Source of the DNA: an uncultured Lachnospiraceae bacterium
GTDB taxonomy: Bacteria; Bacillota_A; Clostridia; Lachnospirales; Lachnospiraceae
DNA length: 9,607 nucleotides
Assembly (NCBI GenBank): GCA_910587905.1
Contig: CAJUOF010000304.1
Location: 1 to 9,607 of the forward strand
Direction of reading: 5' to 3'
Part shown: positions 1 through 6,503 of the stretch, in pieces
How positions within the stretch are numbered: position 1 is the first letter of the stretch
Layout of the letters: each line of letters starts with the position of its first letter
Translations under genes and position numbers: made by a program
The notes under the pieces: generated by a model
Seen by the model: the letters and a program-made list of their open reading frames with translations, nothing else
What the model was told of the DNA's origin: nothing
Database searches by the model: none

Positions 1-17
1 CCCTTACAAAACATGTT

Positions 18-1286
18 CTATTTCCCCAGCATGATGTTCAGGATCTCCACGTCGGTCCCTTTCATTCCAATGCGGCCCATCCTTCCGATGTTTCGGATCG
101 TCTGCTCCATATCCTCCACCACCATGCCCTCGCCGGGCTTGAAGTTACGGCCTCTCTTCGCCATCTCATAGCCCAGAAGTCCGGCCTCCACCGAACTTGC
201 AATCTTCGCCGCACAGGAGGATTTCGCCCCGTCGCACACCATGCCGCCGACGTTGCAGATGGCGTTGATGATGGTGTGCCCGATGACCTCCAGGGATGCC
301 CCGCCGATGTAGGCGATGCCGCAGGCAGAAGAGCAGCCTGCGCTGACGGCACCGCAGTAAGCGGAAAGATTTCCAATGTAGCGCTTCTGGTGAAGAGACA
401 GAAGATTCGCCAGGGTCAGGGCCCGCAGCAGCTTCTCCTCGGAGCATTTCACCTCGTTCGCATACTCCAAGATGGGCAGACTGACCGTCATCCCCTGGTT
501 GCCGCTGCCGGAATTGATGACCACAGGCAGAGCACAGCCCCCCATGCGGGCGTCGGATCCGGCCGCAGCCGCAGCCTTGGCCCTCACTCTCCAGTCGGAG
601 TCTCCGTTGACTTCAAGAAGCGTCCGGCCAACCTGGGCGCCCCAGGGATTCCTGAGACCCTCCTCCGAGATTGCCTTGTTGTATTTCATCTGCCGCTCCA
701 GAACGCCTCTGACATCCTCGACGTCCACCGTATTTGCAAACTCATAGATGTCCTTCAGGTTTAACTGGCTCTTGTCACCCTGGGAGCCCGCCTCGATGTC
801 GTCCTGGGCAAACAGGATCTCCCCGTTCTTTTCAATACGGGAAATATGGTTGTGCTTCGTCTTGAGCTCCACAAGTGCCTTGTCCTCCCCGGCGAACACC
901 TCCGCCCGGATGTAGAGGTTTTCCTCCCCCTCCACCAGACGGCAGTCGCACATGCCGGACTTCACCAGCTCCCTGGTCTTCTCGATCTGTTCCTCGGTCA
1001 CGCTGTTCAGCACTTCCAGCTCCAGATCTTCCCGTCCGCCGACCACGCCGAGGACAGCCGCCACGTCGATGCCCAGCTGACCGCCGGAATTTGGCACCAC
1101 CACGCCCTTCACGTTCTTCACGATGTTGCCGCTGCAGTACATCTCCATCCGTTCCGGCATTTTTCCCAATACCGCCCTTGCCTTAGCTGCTACGAACGCC
1201 ACGGCAATGGGCTCCGTACAACCCATGGCCGGCAACAGCTCTGCCTTTAAAATCGTCAGATAGTTGTCGTAAATTTTCCTTTCCAT
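18..1286 (-). CDS. cyuA: L-cysteine desulfidase, CyuA/UPF0597 (serine dehydratase alpha-like) family
   Basis: The predicted 422-residue protein belongs to the family that splits L-cysteine into pyruvate, ammonia and sulfide with a [4Fe-4S] cluster (CyuA/YhaM; archaeal MJ1025 type). It is cytoplasmic, with no signal or membrane segments. Cys23 lies in the N-terminal GCTEP motif, and Cys311 and Cys351 lie in the C-terminal CGAVSAGC and CDGAKSSC motifs. The 40-residue spacing of the last two matches what I recall for the cluster ligands of the M. jannaschii enzyme. A Gly-rich NSGSGNQG motif precedes them. I chose the ATG at 1284-1286 because AAGGGG lies 6 nt upstream and the family begins near this point. 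A longer in-frame start at 1355 would run into livF. The gene follows livF by 58 bp with no hairpin, so it is probably the last gene of the livKHMGF operon. Databases may call it a serine dehydratase alpha-family protein. The family call is firm, and cysteine as the substrate is inferred from the family. Confidence 0.88.
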   Translation of the reverse strand: MERKIYDNYLTILKAELLPAMGCTEPIAVAFVAAKARAVLGKMPERMEMYCSGNIVKNVKGVVVPNSGGQLGIDVAAVLGVVGGREDLELEVLNSVTEEQIEKTRELVKSGMCDCRLVEGEENLYIRAEVFAGEDKALVELKTKHNHISRIEKNGEILFAQDDIEAGSQGDKSQLNLKDIYEFANTVDVEDVRGVLERQMKYNKAISEEGLRNPWGAQVGRTLLEVNGDSDWRVRAKAAAAAGSDARMGGCALPVVINSGSGNQGMTVSLPILEYANEVKCSEEKLLRALTLANLLSLHQKRYIGNLSAYCGAVSAGCSSACGIAYIGGASLEVIGHTIINAICNVGGMVCDGAKSSCAAKIASSVEAGLLGYEMAKRGRNFKPGEGMVVEDMEQTIRNIGRMGRIGMKGTDVEILNIMLGK

Positions 1287-1344
1287 CCTTAACCCCTTCG
1301 TTCTGCGATTAATTTGCCTTTTGCTTTCTTCTATCCTTGAAACG

Positions 1345-2070
1345 CTATGCGCCAAGATACGCTTTCTTCACCTCAGGATTCACCAGGAGCTCCTGGCCCG
1401 TCCCCTGGAGGGTAATATTTCCGGTCTCCAACACATAACCGCGGTCCGCAATGGAGAGGGCCACCGAAGCATTCTGCTCGATCAGAAGGATCGTCTTGCC
1501 CATGTCCCGGACCTTCTTAATCAGTTCAAAAATGTCCTCGATGACGATGGGGGCAAGTCCCAGGGAGGGCTCGTCGAGCATGACGATGTCCGGATCCATC
1601 ATGAGACCCCTGGCGATGGCAAGCATCTGCTGCTCGCCGCCGGACAGGCTTCCGCCGGCCTGCTTGTAACGCTCCTTAAGCCTGGGGAACAGGGTGTACT
1701 GCTCCTCCACCAGTTCGTCAAAACGGGCCTTGGTCATACTCTTGTTGCCCAGGGCACCTGCCCGCAGATTCTCATACACGGTCAAGGCAGGGAAAATCTT
1801 CCGGCCCTCCGGCACATGGCACATCCCCATATGTACAATCTTATTGGGGGCCATCTTGGTAATATCCTGTCCCTTAAACGTAATCTGACTTCCGGGGCGC
1901 TTCTCCACCAGGCCGGAGATGGCCATCAGGGTCGTCGTCTTGCCCGCTCCGTTGGAACCGATCAGGGTCACGATCTCTCCCTTATTGATCTCCAGGTTGA
2001 TGTTGCTCAGTGCGATAATGTATCCGTAGTTTACAGCCAGGTTTTCCACCTTTAAAATCGTCTCAGCCAT
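1345..2070 (-). CDS. livF: Branched-chain amino acid-type ABC transporter ATP-binding protein LivF
   Basis: A 241-residue ABC ATPase, the usual LivF length, that powers the Liv-type importer on the cytoplasmic side of the membrane. Walker A is GSNGAGKTT (about 38-46), followed by the LivF-typical VPEGRKIF stretch (about 86-93). The ABC signature is LSGGEQQ (about 142-148) and Walker B is DIVMLDEP (161-168), with catalytic Glu167. The usual H-loop His is Gln199 in IEQN, which is normal for LivF. The ATG at 2068-2070 overlaps the livG stop by 8 bp, and GAAGG lies just upstream, so translation is probably coupled to livG. The fold and subfamily are clear. The transported substrate cannot be read from the ATPase. 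Confidence 0.95.
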   Translation of the reverse strand: MAETILKVENLAVNYGYIIALSNINLEINKGEIVTLIGSNGAGKTTTLMAISGLVEKRPGSQITFKGQDITKMAPNKIVHMGMCHVPEGRKIFPALTVYENLRAGALGNKSMTKARFDELVEEQYTLFPRLKERYKQAGGSLSGGEQQMLAIARGLMMDPDIVMLDEPSLGLAPIVIEDIFELIKKVRDMGKTILLIEQNASVALSIADRGYVLETGNITLQGTGQELLVNPEVKKAYLGA

Positions 2071-2863
2071 TTACCTTCACCGCCTCTCCTGCCACGATGC
2101 CCTTGCCAAAGTAGGCCTCCTGCACTTCCTGGTTGGACTTGATCTCATCGGGAGTCCCCTCGCAGAGCTTCTGGCCGAAGTTTAAGACCAGGATCCTGTT
2201 GCAGGAATTCATGATGAACTTCATGTCATGCTCAATGACCGCGATGGTGTAGCCCTTGCCGTTGAGCATCTTGATGAACTCCATCAGGGACGCCGTCTCG
2301 TTGGGATTCATGCCGGCCGCCGGCTCGTCGAGGAGGAGGATCACCGGGTCGAGGGCCAGGGCGCGGGCGATCTCCACCTTCCGCTGCATGCCGTAGGCCA
2401 GGTTTCCGGCCATGGTGTCCTTGTAATCCGCCAGTCCGATGGATTCCAAGATCTCCAGGCTCTTCTCCACCGCGTATTTCTCGTCCTCTTTATATCTCTT
2501 GGTATGAAGGATCGCGTCCGCCATGTTGGTCTTGGTCTTGGTATGGCAACCGATCTTGACATTGTCCAGAACGCTCATGAATTTGAATAACTGAAGGTTC
2601 TGGAAGGTCCTCGCCATCTTCTTTCTGGCAATCTTGTCGGGAGCCATCTTCGTGATATTCTCCCCCTGGAGGAAAATTTCGCCCTTGGTGGGCGCGTACA
2701 CGCCGGTGCACATGTTGAAGAAAGTGGTCTTCCCGGCTCCGTTGGGGCCGATGATGCCGAAAATGTCGCCCTTCTGGACCTGCATATCCACGGCTTCCAC
2801 AGCCTTCAAACCGCCGAAATACTTGCAGATGCCTTTTGCTTCCAATACGGGAACTTCACTCAT
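2063..2863 (-). CDS. livG: Branched-chain amino acid-type ABC transporter ATP-binding protein LivG
   Basis: A 266-residue ABC ATPase, the partner of LivF in the heterodimeric motor of a Liv importer. Walker A is GPNGAGKTT (39-47), the Q-loop is TFQNLQLF (86-93), the signature is the LivG-like variant LAYGMQRK (155-162), and Walker B is ILLLDEPAAGMNP (175-187). The H-loop His212 sits in IEHDM, and LivG-typical residues follow (FGQKLCEGTPDEI). I chose the ATG at 2861-2863 because it shares an ATGA overlap with the livM stop and has AGGGGGAG 7 nt upstream. A longer in-frame extension to 2962 lies inside livM and is low-complexity, so it is not a credible N-terminus. livF starts inside its last codons. 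Confidence 0.95.
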   Translation of the reverse strand: MSEVPVLEAKGICKYFGGLKAVEAVDMQVQKGDIFGIIGPNGAGKTTFFNMCTGVYAPTKGEIFLQGENITKMAPDKIARKKMARTFQNLQLFKFMSVLDNVKIGCHTKTKTNMADAILHTKRYKEDEKYAVEKSLEILESIGLADYKDTMAGNLAYGMQRKVEIARALALDPVILLLDEPAAGMNPNETASLMEFIKMLNGKGYTIAVIEHDMKFIMNSCNRILVLNFGQKLCEGTPDEIKSNQEVQEAYFGKGIVAGEAVKVNG

Positions 2864-3861
2864 TTCGCTTCTCCCCCTTTCTTCTTCTCTTCCTTCACCT
2901 TGATCTTGCCGCCGGCCAGCATGGAGTTGGACGCTCCCATGAGACCCTGGGGCCGTACCCACATCATGAAGATGATGAGCAGCGCGTAGATCACGTATCT
3001 CCAGCTCTCCAGGAAACGTAAGGCCTCCGTCAGCACCGTGACCACCACGGAACCAAGGATCGGGCCCGCCAGAGTACCCTGGCCGCCGAGAACCACCATG
3101 GCCAGCACGTTGAAGCCGGTGTCCGTCGTGAACTGGGATGCCTCGATGTAGTTCACGAAAGGTGCGTAGGCCACACCGATGACACCCGCCCAGAAGGCAC
3201 CGTACATGAAGTTGGTGGACTTATAACGGCTGGTCTCCACTCCCAGGGACTTGGACGCGATCTCATCCTCACGGATGGACATCCAGGCACGTCCCACACG
3301 GGATTTTAACACCCGGTTCGTCACGAACAGGAACAAAATCAAAAGTCCCAGGAAAATATAGTAATAATTCTGAGGCTTGAACATATCCACCCCGAAAAAC
3401 TCCGGATAGGGGATCTGCTTGATTCCCATGGATCCGCCCGTCACCGGCTCCCAGGTCTGGGCGATGATGCGGATGATCTCCGAGGCGCCCAGGGTGACGA
3501 TGGACAGGTAGATACCGGAAAGCCTTAAGGTCGGAAGGCTCACGATGAAGCCCACCAGTGCGGCCATGAGGCCGCCCACGATCAGGAGGGGCCAGAAGCT
3601 GATGCCGAAGTTCTTGGCCAGGGCCGCGCCGGTGTAGGCGCCGATGGCGAAGAATCCCGCCTGGCCCAGGCAGAACTGTCCGCTGTAGCCGTTGATGGCG
3701 TTCAAGGAGCCCGCCAGTGTCGCATACATCATGATGTTGCACAGGTAACGGATGTACAGCGTCTTCTTGACGACGAAGGGCAGGATGGCCAGCACCGCCG
3801 CCAGAACGATCAAAATGATCACCTTGTATTTCTCATAAAATGCTTTTGCCTGCTGCATCAT
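2860..3861 (-). CDS. livM: Branched-chain amino acid-type ABC transporter permease LivM
   Basis: A 333-residue integral membrane permease, one of the two channel subunits of a Liv-type importer. A cytoplasmic N-terminus (AKAFYEKYK) leads into a first hydrophobic helix, and several more follow. Family hallmarks include NAINGYSGQFCLGQAGFFAI (about 54-73), the ATPase-contacting loop SIREDEIASKSLGV (about 195-208) and a VLGGQGTLAGPILG segment near the C-terminus, ending with MWVRPQGLMG. The start lies in ATGATG (3856-3861), whose central TGA is the livH stop. AAGGGGG lies 7 nt upstream of the first ATG. Either ATG is possible and they differ by one residue. The Lys/Glu-rich C-terminal tail (KVKEEKKKGGEAK) overlaps the ribosome binding site of livG. 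Substrate choice is set mainly by LivK. Confidence 0.95.
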   Translation of the reverse strand: MMQQAKAFYEKYKVIILIVLAAVLAILPFVVKKTLYIRYLCNIMMYATLAGSLNAINGYSGQFCLGQAGFFAIGAYTGAALAKNFGISFWPLLIVGGLMAALVGFIVSLPTLRLSGIYLSIVTLGASEIIRIIAQTWEPVTGGSMGIKQIPYPEFFGVDMFKPQNYYYIFLGLLILFLFVTNRVLKSRVGRAWMSIREDEIASKSLGVETSRYKSTNFMYGAFWAGVIGVAYAPFVNYIEASQFTTDTGFNVLAMVVLGGQGTLAGPILGSVVVTVLTEALRFLESWRYVIYALLIIFMMWVRPQGLMGASNSMLAGGKIKVKEEKKKGGEAK

Positions 3862-4745
3862 ACTCTCGCCCCCTTCTTGCTGACAAAGCCCTGAGGCCGG
3901 ATAATAAGGATCAGAATCAGGAACGCAAAGGCGAACACGTCACGGAAGGTCGCCGAGGTGAAGATGATGCCCATGTTCTCGATGATGCCGATGCAAAGGC
4001 CGCCGAGGGCCGAGAACCGGATATCCACCAGGCCGCCGAGCACGGACGCCGCAAAGGCCTTCGTCGAGTAGGAGGCGCCCATGGTCGCCGACACGGAACC
4101 GTAGTAGAGGGCCAGCAGGATGCCGGCGATCCCGCCGAATCCGCAGCCGATGCAGTTTCCGAGGAGGGCCGTCCGCTTCACGCTGATGCCCATCAGATAG
4201 GACGCGTCCTTGTTCTGGCTGACCGCCCGAAGCATGACGCCCCACTTCGTCTTGTTAAAGAACAGGGTCAGGGCGACCGCAAACACGATCACCAGGACGA
4301 TCACCACGATCTGAAGCAGTCTGATATTTAAGTTTGCACCAAAAAGGTTCAAAGTAAATGTCGTATTGTCGATAACGTTAAGAACCGGTTTTGTATCAGG
4401 GCCGAACACGATCTGAGCCAGATTCTTGATCAGCATGCTGATACCGATGGTACACAAAAGAGAAATGTGCCTGGGAGCGTTGAAGAAACGCTCGTAACAG
4501 AGCTTGTAGACAATGCTGCCGATGATGAAGGAACCCGCAAACGCCCCCAGAATCGCCAGCGGAAGATTGTTGCTTAACCCAGTAAAAATGTAATACGACG
4601 AAAAAGCCCCGATCATCATGATCTCGCCGTATGTAAACGTAACCATACCCACTACACCCACGATAACGGAATAGCCGATTGCCATCAGAGCATAAATGGA
4701 GCCCTGGCAGATCCCGTTAATGAGCTGATTAAGAATATATTCCAT
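3858..4745 (-). CDS. livH: Branched-chain amino acid-type ABC transporter permease LivH
   Basis: A 295-residue multi-helix membrane permease of the LivH family that pairs with LivM. The N-terminus, NGICQGSIYALMAIGYSVIV (10-29), and the following MVTFTYGEIMMIGAF are the standard LivH opening. Further on, AVSQNKDASYLMGI is the cytoplasmic coupling loop to the ATPases, and GGLVDIRFSALGGLCIGIIE lies in the conserved C-terminal half. It ends with IIRPQGFVSKKGARV. The ATG at 4743-4745 has GGAGGAAGGGT directly upstream, a strong ribosome binding site. It is separated from livK by 78 bp that contain a GC-rich hairpin, so its level may be lower than that of livK. Its stop codon lies inside the ATGATG start of livM. 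Confidence 0.95.
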   Translation of the reverse strand: MEYILNQLINGICQGSIYALMAIGYSVIVGVVGMVTFTYGEIMMIGAFSSYYIFTGLSNNLPLAILGAFAGSFIIGSIVYKLCYERFFNAPRHISLLCTIGISMLIKNLAQIVFGPDTKPVLNVIDNTTFTLNLFGANLNIRLLQIVVIVLVIVFAVALTLFFNKTKWGVMLRAVSQNKDASYLMGISVKRTALLGNCIGCGFGGIAGILLALYYGSVSATMGASYSTKAFAASVLGGLVDIRFSALGGLCIGIIENMGIIFTSATFRDVFAFAFLILILIIRPQGFVSKKGARV

Positions 4746-4762
4746 ACCCTTCCTCCATTCAT

Positions 4763-4801
4763 GAAAAGACGGGGCGGCGTGTGCCGCCCCGCTTTCTTTT
4801 C
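4763..4801 (-). terminator. GC-rich hairpin between livK and livH, probable attenuating terminator
   Basis: A perfect 9-bp stem (4770-4778 with 4783-4791, core GGGGCGGC/GCCGCCCC) closes a 4-nt loop. On the minus strand it is followed by TCTTTTC. The flanking GAAAAGA and TCTTTTC arms can pair further across a 3-nt bulge. It sits 3' of the livK stop and 5' of livH in an otherwise continuous operon. The T tract is interrupted by C, which fits a partial terminator or an RNA-stabilising stem that leaves more binding-protein mRNA than permease mRNA. The role is inferred and the structure is read directly. Confidence 0.75.
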
Positions 4802-4823
4802 ATCTCAACTTGTTAACGGTTCT

Positions 4824-6092
4824 TTAGAATCCGGCTGCGCCGAACTCAAAGCCTTCCAGAACCTTCCACTCGCCGCCTTCGATACCGCAGATCATGTAAT
4901 TTCTCTTGATATCGCCGTCCGCCTCGAACTTGATGGCACCGGTCACGCCGGTGTACTCCGGCAGGTTCGCCAGAGCGTCCCGAAGATTCTCACGGGTCAC
5001 CTCGCCGTCGATGGTTTTCACGGCCTCCGCAATCAGATACACGCAGTCATATGCGCATGCGGGATGGATCGTGGGAGCAAACCCGGCCTCGCTCTGGAAC
5101 CACTCCGCCCATGCAGTAAGCTCCGCGTCGTCGGGATCAAAGAAGAACGGAGAGGTCACGATCAGGTTGTCCTTGTCGTTCAGTCTTTTCACCACCTGCT
5201 CGGAAGTTCCAGGCCCAAGTGCCACGTGCTTGATCTCCCAGCCTGCCGCATCTGCCTGATTGAAGATGTCGGCGACGGGATCACCCTGGTCCATCACGAC
5301 CAGCACGTCGGGATTCTCCGCCTGCATCTTGGTGATCAGGGAGCTGAAGTCCTTCTCGCCGGTCGCATAGGTCTCAACCGTCACATCCAGCTGCTCCTTC
5401 TCCGCCTGGGCGATGAAGTTGTCATAGCAGGATTTTCCCCAGTCGCTGTCCACCCGGATGACGGCGATCTTCTGTACGCCCAAGTACTCCTTCAGCACGT
5501 ACTTCGCAAGGAAGGGAGCCTCCACGTCCTGACGTCCCATGATGCCGAAGAAATAAGGGCTCATGGCGGCATAGTCGGATGCGGATGCGGTGGGGCTCAA
5601 CTGCAGGATGCCGTAGCTGTCGCAGATCTGCACCGTGGACTTGGCCGCACTGGAGGAGAAGTCGCCCAGGAGGGCCATAACTTCGTCATCCTCCGCAAAC
5701 TTCGTCGCCATGGTGGAGGAGTTTACCGGATCACTCTGCGTGTCTTCGATTTCAATCTCAAAGGTGTAGCCGTTCACGCCGCCCGCCGCATTGATCTCTT
5801 CGATGGCTTTGTGAAAACCGATATCGAAGCCTGTGCCGTACTCTGCGTACTGACCGGTCAGGGGAGCCAGTCCGCCCAATTTGATCACGCCCTTGCTCTC
5901 TCCGCTGTCTGCCGCGGGAGCCTGGGTTGCATCGTCTCCGGCCGCCTGGGTATCGCCGGCCGCTTGGGTCTCACCACCAGCCGCCTGGGTCTCGGGTGCT
6001 TTTGTTTCCTCCTCCTTGTCGCCGCCGCAGCCTGCCAGTACGGACGCCGCCAGCGCAAAAGTCAGAGTCAGTGCTAATACTCTTTTTTTCAT
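4824..6092 (-). CDS. livK: Liv-type ABC transporter substrate-binding lipoprotein
   Basis: A 422-residue extracellular binding protein of the type 1 periplasmic-binding fold (LivK/LivJ/BraC group), anchored as a lipoprotein. The signal peptide MKKRVLALTL... ends in the lipobox LAGC with the lipidated Cys22. A Glu/Thr/Gln/Ala/Gly-rich linker (23-68) carries tandem ETQAAG-like units. The folded domain starts at about 69 with IKLGGLAPLTGQYAEYG and continues through AIEEINAAGGVNGY, GDFSSSAAKS (the ligand-contacting Ser-rich loop in this family) and VIRVDSDWGKS. I chose the ATG at 6090-6092 because AGGAGG lies 7 nt upstream and the signal peptide starts there. An in-frame ATG at 6128 would put 12 residues before the basic signal start. 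It heads the intact operon. The ligand is unknown: leucine, isoleucine and valine by family default, but the cysteine desulfidase downstream leaves a sulfur amino acid possible. Confidence 0.95.
   Translation of the reverse strand: MKKRVLALTLTFALAASVLAGCGGDKEEETKAPETQAAGGETQAAGDTQAAGDDATQAPAADSGESKGVIKLGGLAPLTGQYAEYGTGFDIGFHKAIEEINAAGGVNGYTFEIEIEDTQSDPVNSSTMATKFAEDDEVMALLGDFSSSAAKSTVQICDSYGILQLSPTASASDYAAMSPYFFGIMGRQDVEAPFLAKYVLKEYLGVQKIAVIRVDSDWGKSCYDNFIAQAEKEQLDVTVETYATGEKDFSSLITKMQAENPDVLVVMDQGDPVADIFNQADAAGWEIKHVALGPGTSEQVVKRLNDKDNLIVTSPFFFDPDDAELTAWAEWFQSEAGFAPTIHPACAYDCVYLIAEAVKTIDGEVTRENLRDALANLPEYTGVTGAIKFEADGDIKRNYMICGIEGGEWKVLEGFEFGAAGF
5939..5997 (-). repeat. Short tandem repeats encoding the livK lipoprotein linker
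   Basis: The 11-mer GCCGCCTGGGT (plus-strand reading) occurs at 5941-5951 and 5980-5990, with a one-base variant at 5959-5969, giving periods of 18 and 21 nt. They encode ETQAAG, DTQAAG and ATQAP units at residues 34-59 of LivK. All spacings are multiples of three, so unit gain or loss would keep the frame and only change the tether length between lipid anchor and binding domain. Confidence 0.8.
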
Positions 6093-6134
6093 TTCTTTTC
6101 CTCCTACTTTATTAAATGCCACATGCACGCCTCT

Positions 6135-6283
6135 TTAAATGTATTTGTGAAAATGAAGCTTGCATACGGGACATCCCTGTGCAATGGTGTCAGTCAGGTC
6201 AAATGGAAGGCCCATCCACGTCGCGCGATGCTCGACCGCCTTCCGGTTGATGTTCACCTTCTCGTCATACACCAAAAATACAT
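6135..6283 (-). pseudogene. Decayed small gene at operon head, possibly ATC-hydrolase-like relic
   Basis: AGAGGGAG lies 5 nt before the ATG at 6281-6283, but that frame stops after nine codons (MYFWCMTRR, stop 6254-6256). Adding one T to the T5 run at 6274-6278 would join ATG-TAT-TTT to an open frame that reads on to TAA at 6135-6137. That frame begins VYDEKVNINRKAVEHRATW and ends FDLTDTIAQGCPVCKLHFHKYI. The stretch is GC-rich with codon use like the real genes, unlike the A+T-rich flank. From memory, the first part resembles the start, and the GxPVC end the C-terminus, of L-2-amino-thiazoline-4-carboxylic acid hydrolase family proteins, which are far longer. I therefore infer a 1-nt frameshift plus an in-frame internal deletion near 6205-6215. 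It could instead be a true 45-residue CxxC microprotein using GTG at 6270-6272, but that start is poorly spaced from the ribosome binding site. The family call is tentative. Confidence 0.5.
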
Positions 6284-6334
6284 TTATACTCCCTCTGCAA
6301 AAGCTGAATGCCCTTGCAGATTCCCTTAGAAGTA

Positions 6335-6363
6335 ATCATATCAGTACTGACATACTTTGTCAA
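6335..6363 (-). promoter_or_regulatory. Consensus sigma-A promoter for the liv-cyuA operon
   Basis: Read on the minus strand, TTGACA (6358-6363) and TATGAT (6335-6340) are separated by exactly 17 bp. TGA directly before the -10 gives an extended -10. The A-rich tract just upstream (GAAAAAAAGGGGAAAATG and following, about 6369-6393) resembles an UP element. Transcription would start near 6328, about 45 nt before the relic's ATG and about 235 nt before livK. I found no other credible promoter between here and livK. Confidence 0.85.
6341..6350 (-). promoter_or_regulatory. Perfect 10-bp palindrome in the promoter spacer, candidate operator
   Basis: TCAGTACTGA is its own reverse complement and fills the spacer immediately next to the -10 element. 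Beyond one mismatched base on each side, AT pairs again with AT (6338-6339 with 6352-6353). A dimeric repressor bound here would block RNA polymerase. No regulator gene is visible in the window, so the role is inferred from symmetry and position only. Confidence 0.5.
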
Positions 6364-6503
6364 CATATATTTTGTCATTTTCCCCTTTTTTTCAGCTATT
6401 TCATTCCTGTTTTTGTTAATTTTAGCTGACTTTCCAGAAATGCCAAGGAAAATAGCAAAAGCGCTCCCCTCTCTTAGCCAAAAAAGCGTAAAAAGTAGTC
6501 TGA
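6364..6503. other. A+T-rich intergenic region upstream of the liv promoter
   Basis: No gene is supported here. The stretch is A+T-rich with several A or T runs. A 7-bp inverted repeat, TCAGCTA (6392-6398) and TAGCTGA (6423-6429), has a 24-nt loop and could be a second regulator site, but it is too weak to assert. I see no convincing terminator for the DUF3786 gene that ends at 6504, so some readthrough into the liv operon is possible. Confidence 0.6.

Noticed and set aside
1321..2055. A plus-strand open frame opposite livF
   Set aside because: Antisense shadow of an ABC ATPase with all motifs intact. It has no ribosome binding site and the composition is not protein-like.
2864..2962. N-terminal extension of LivG
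   Set aside because: It is low-complexity Glu/Arg/Gly sequence inside livM. The ATGA-coupled start at 2863 has a strong ribosome binding site.
4761..6077. A 438-codon open frame on the plus strand opposite livK
   Set aside because: It lies antisense to a fully convincing livK. Its translation has no recognisable domain, and long antisense frames are common in GC-rich coding sequence.
6392..6429. A 7-bp inverted repeat, TCAGCTA and TAGCTGA, upstream of the promoter
   Set aside because: The stem is short, the loop is 24 nt and there is no T tract on the correct strand, so it is neither a terminator nor a secure operator.
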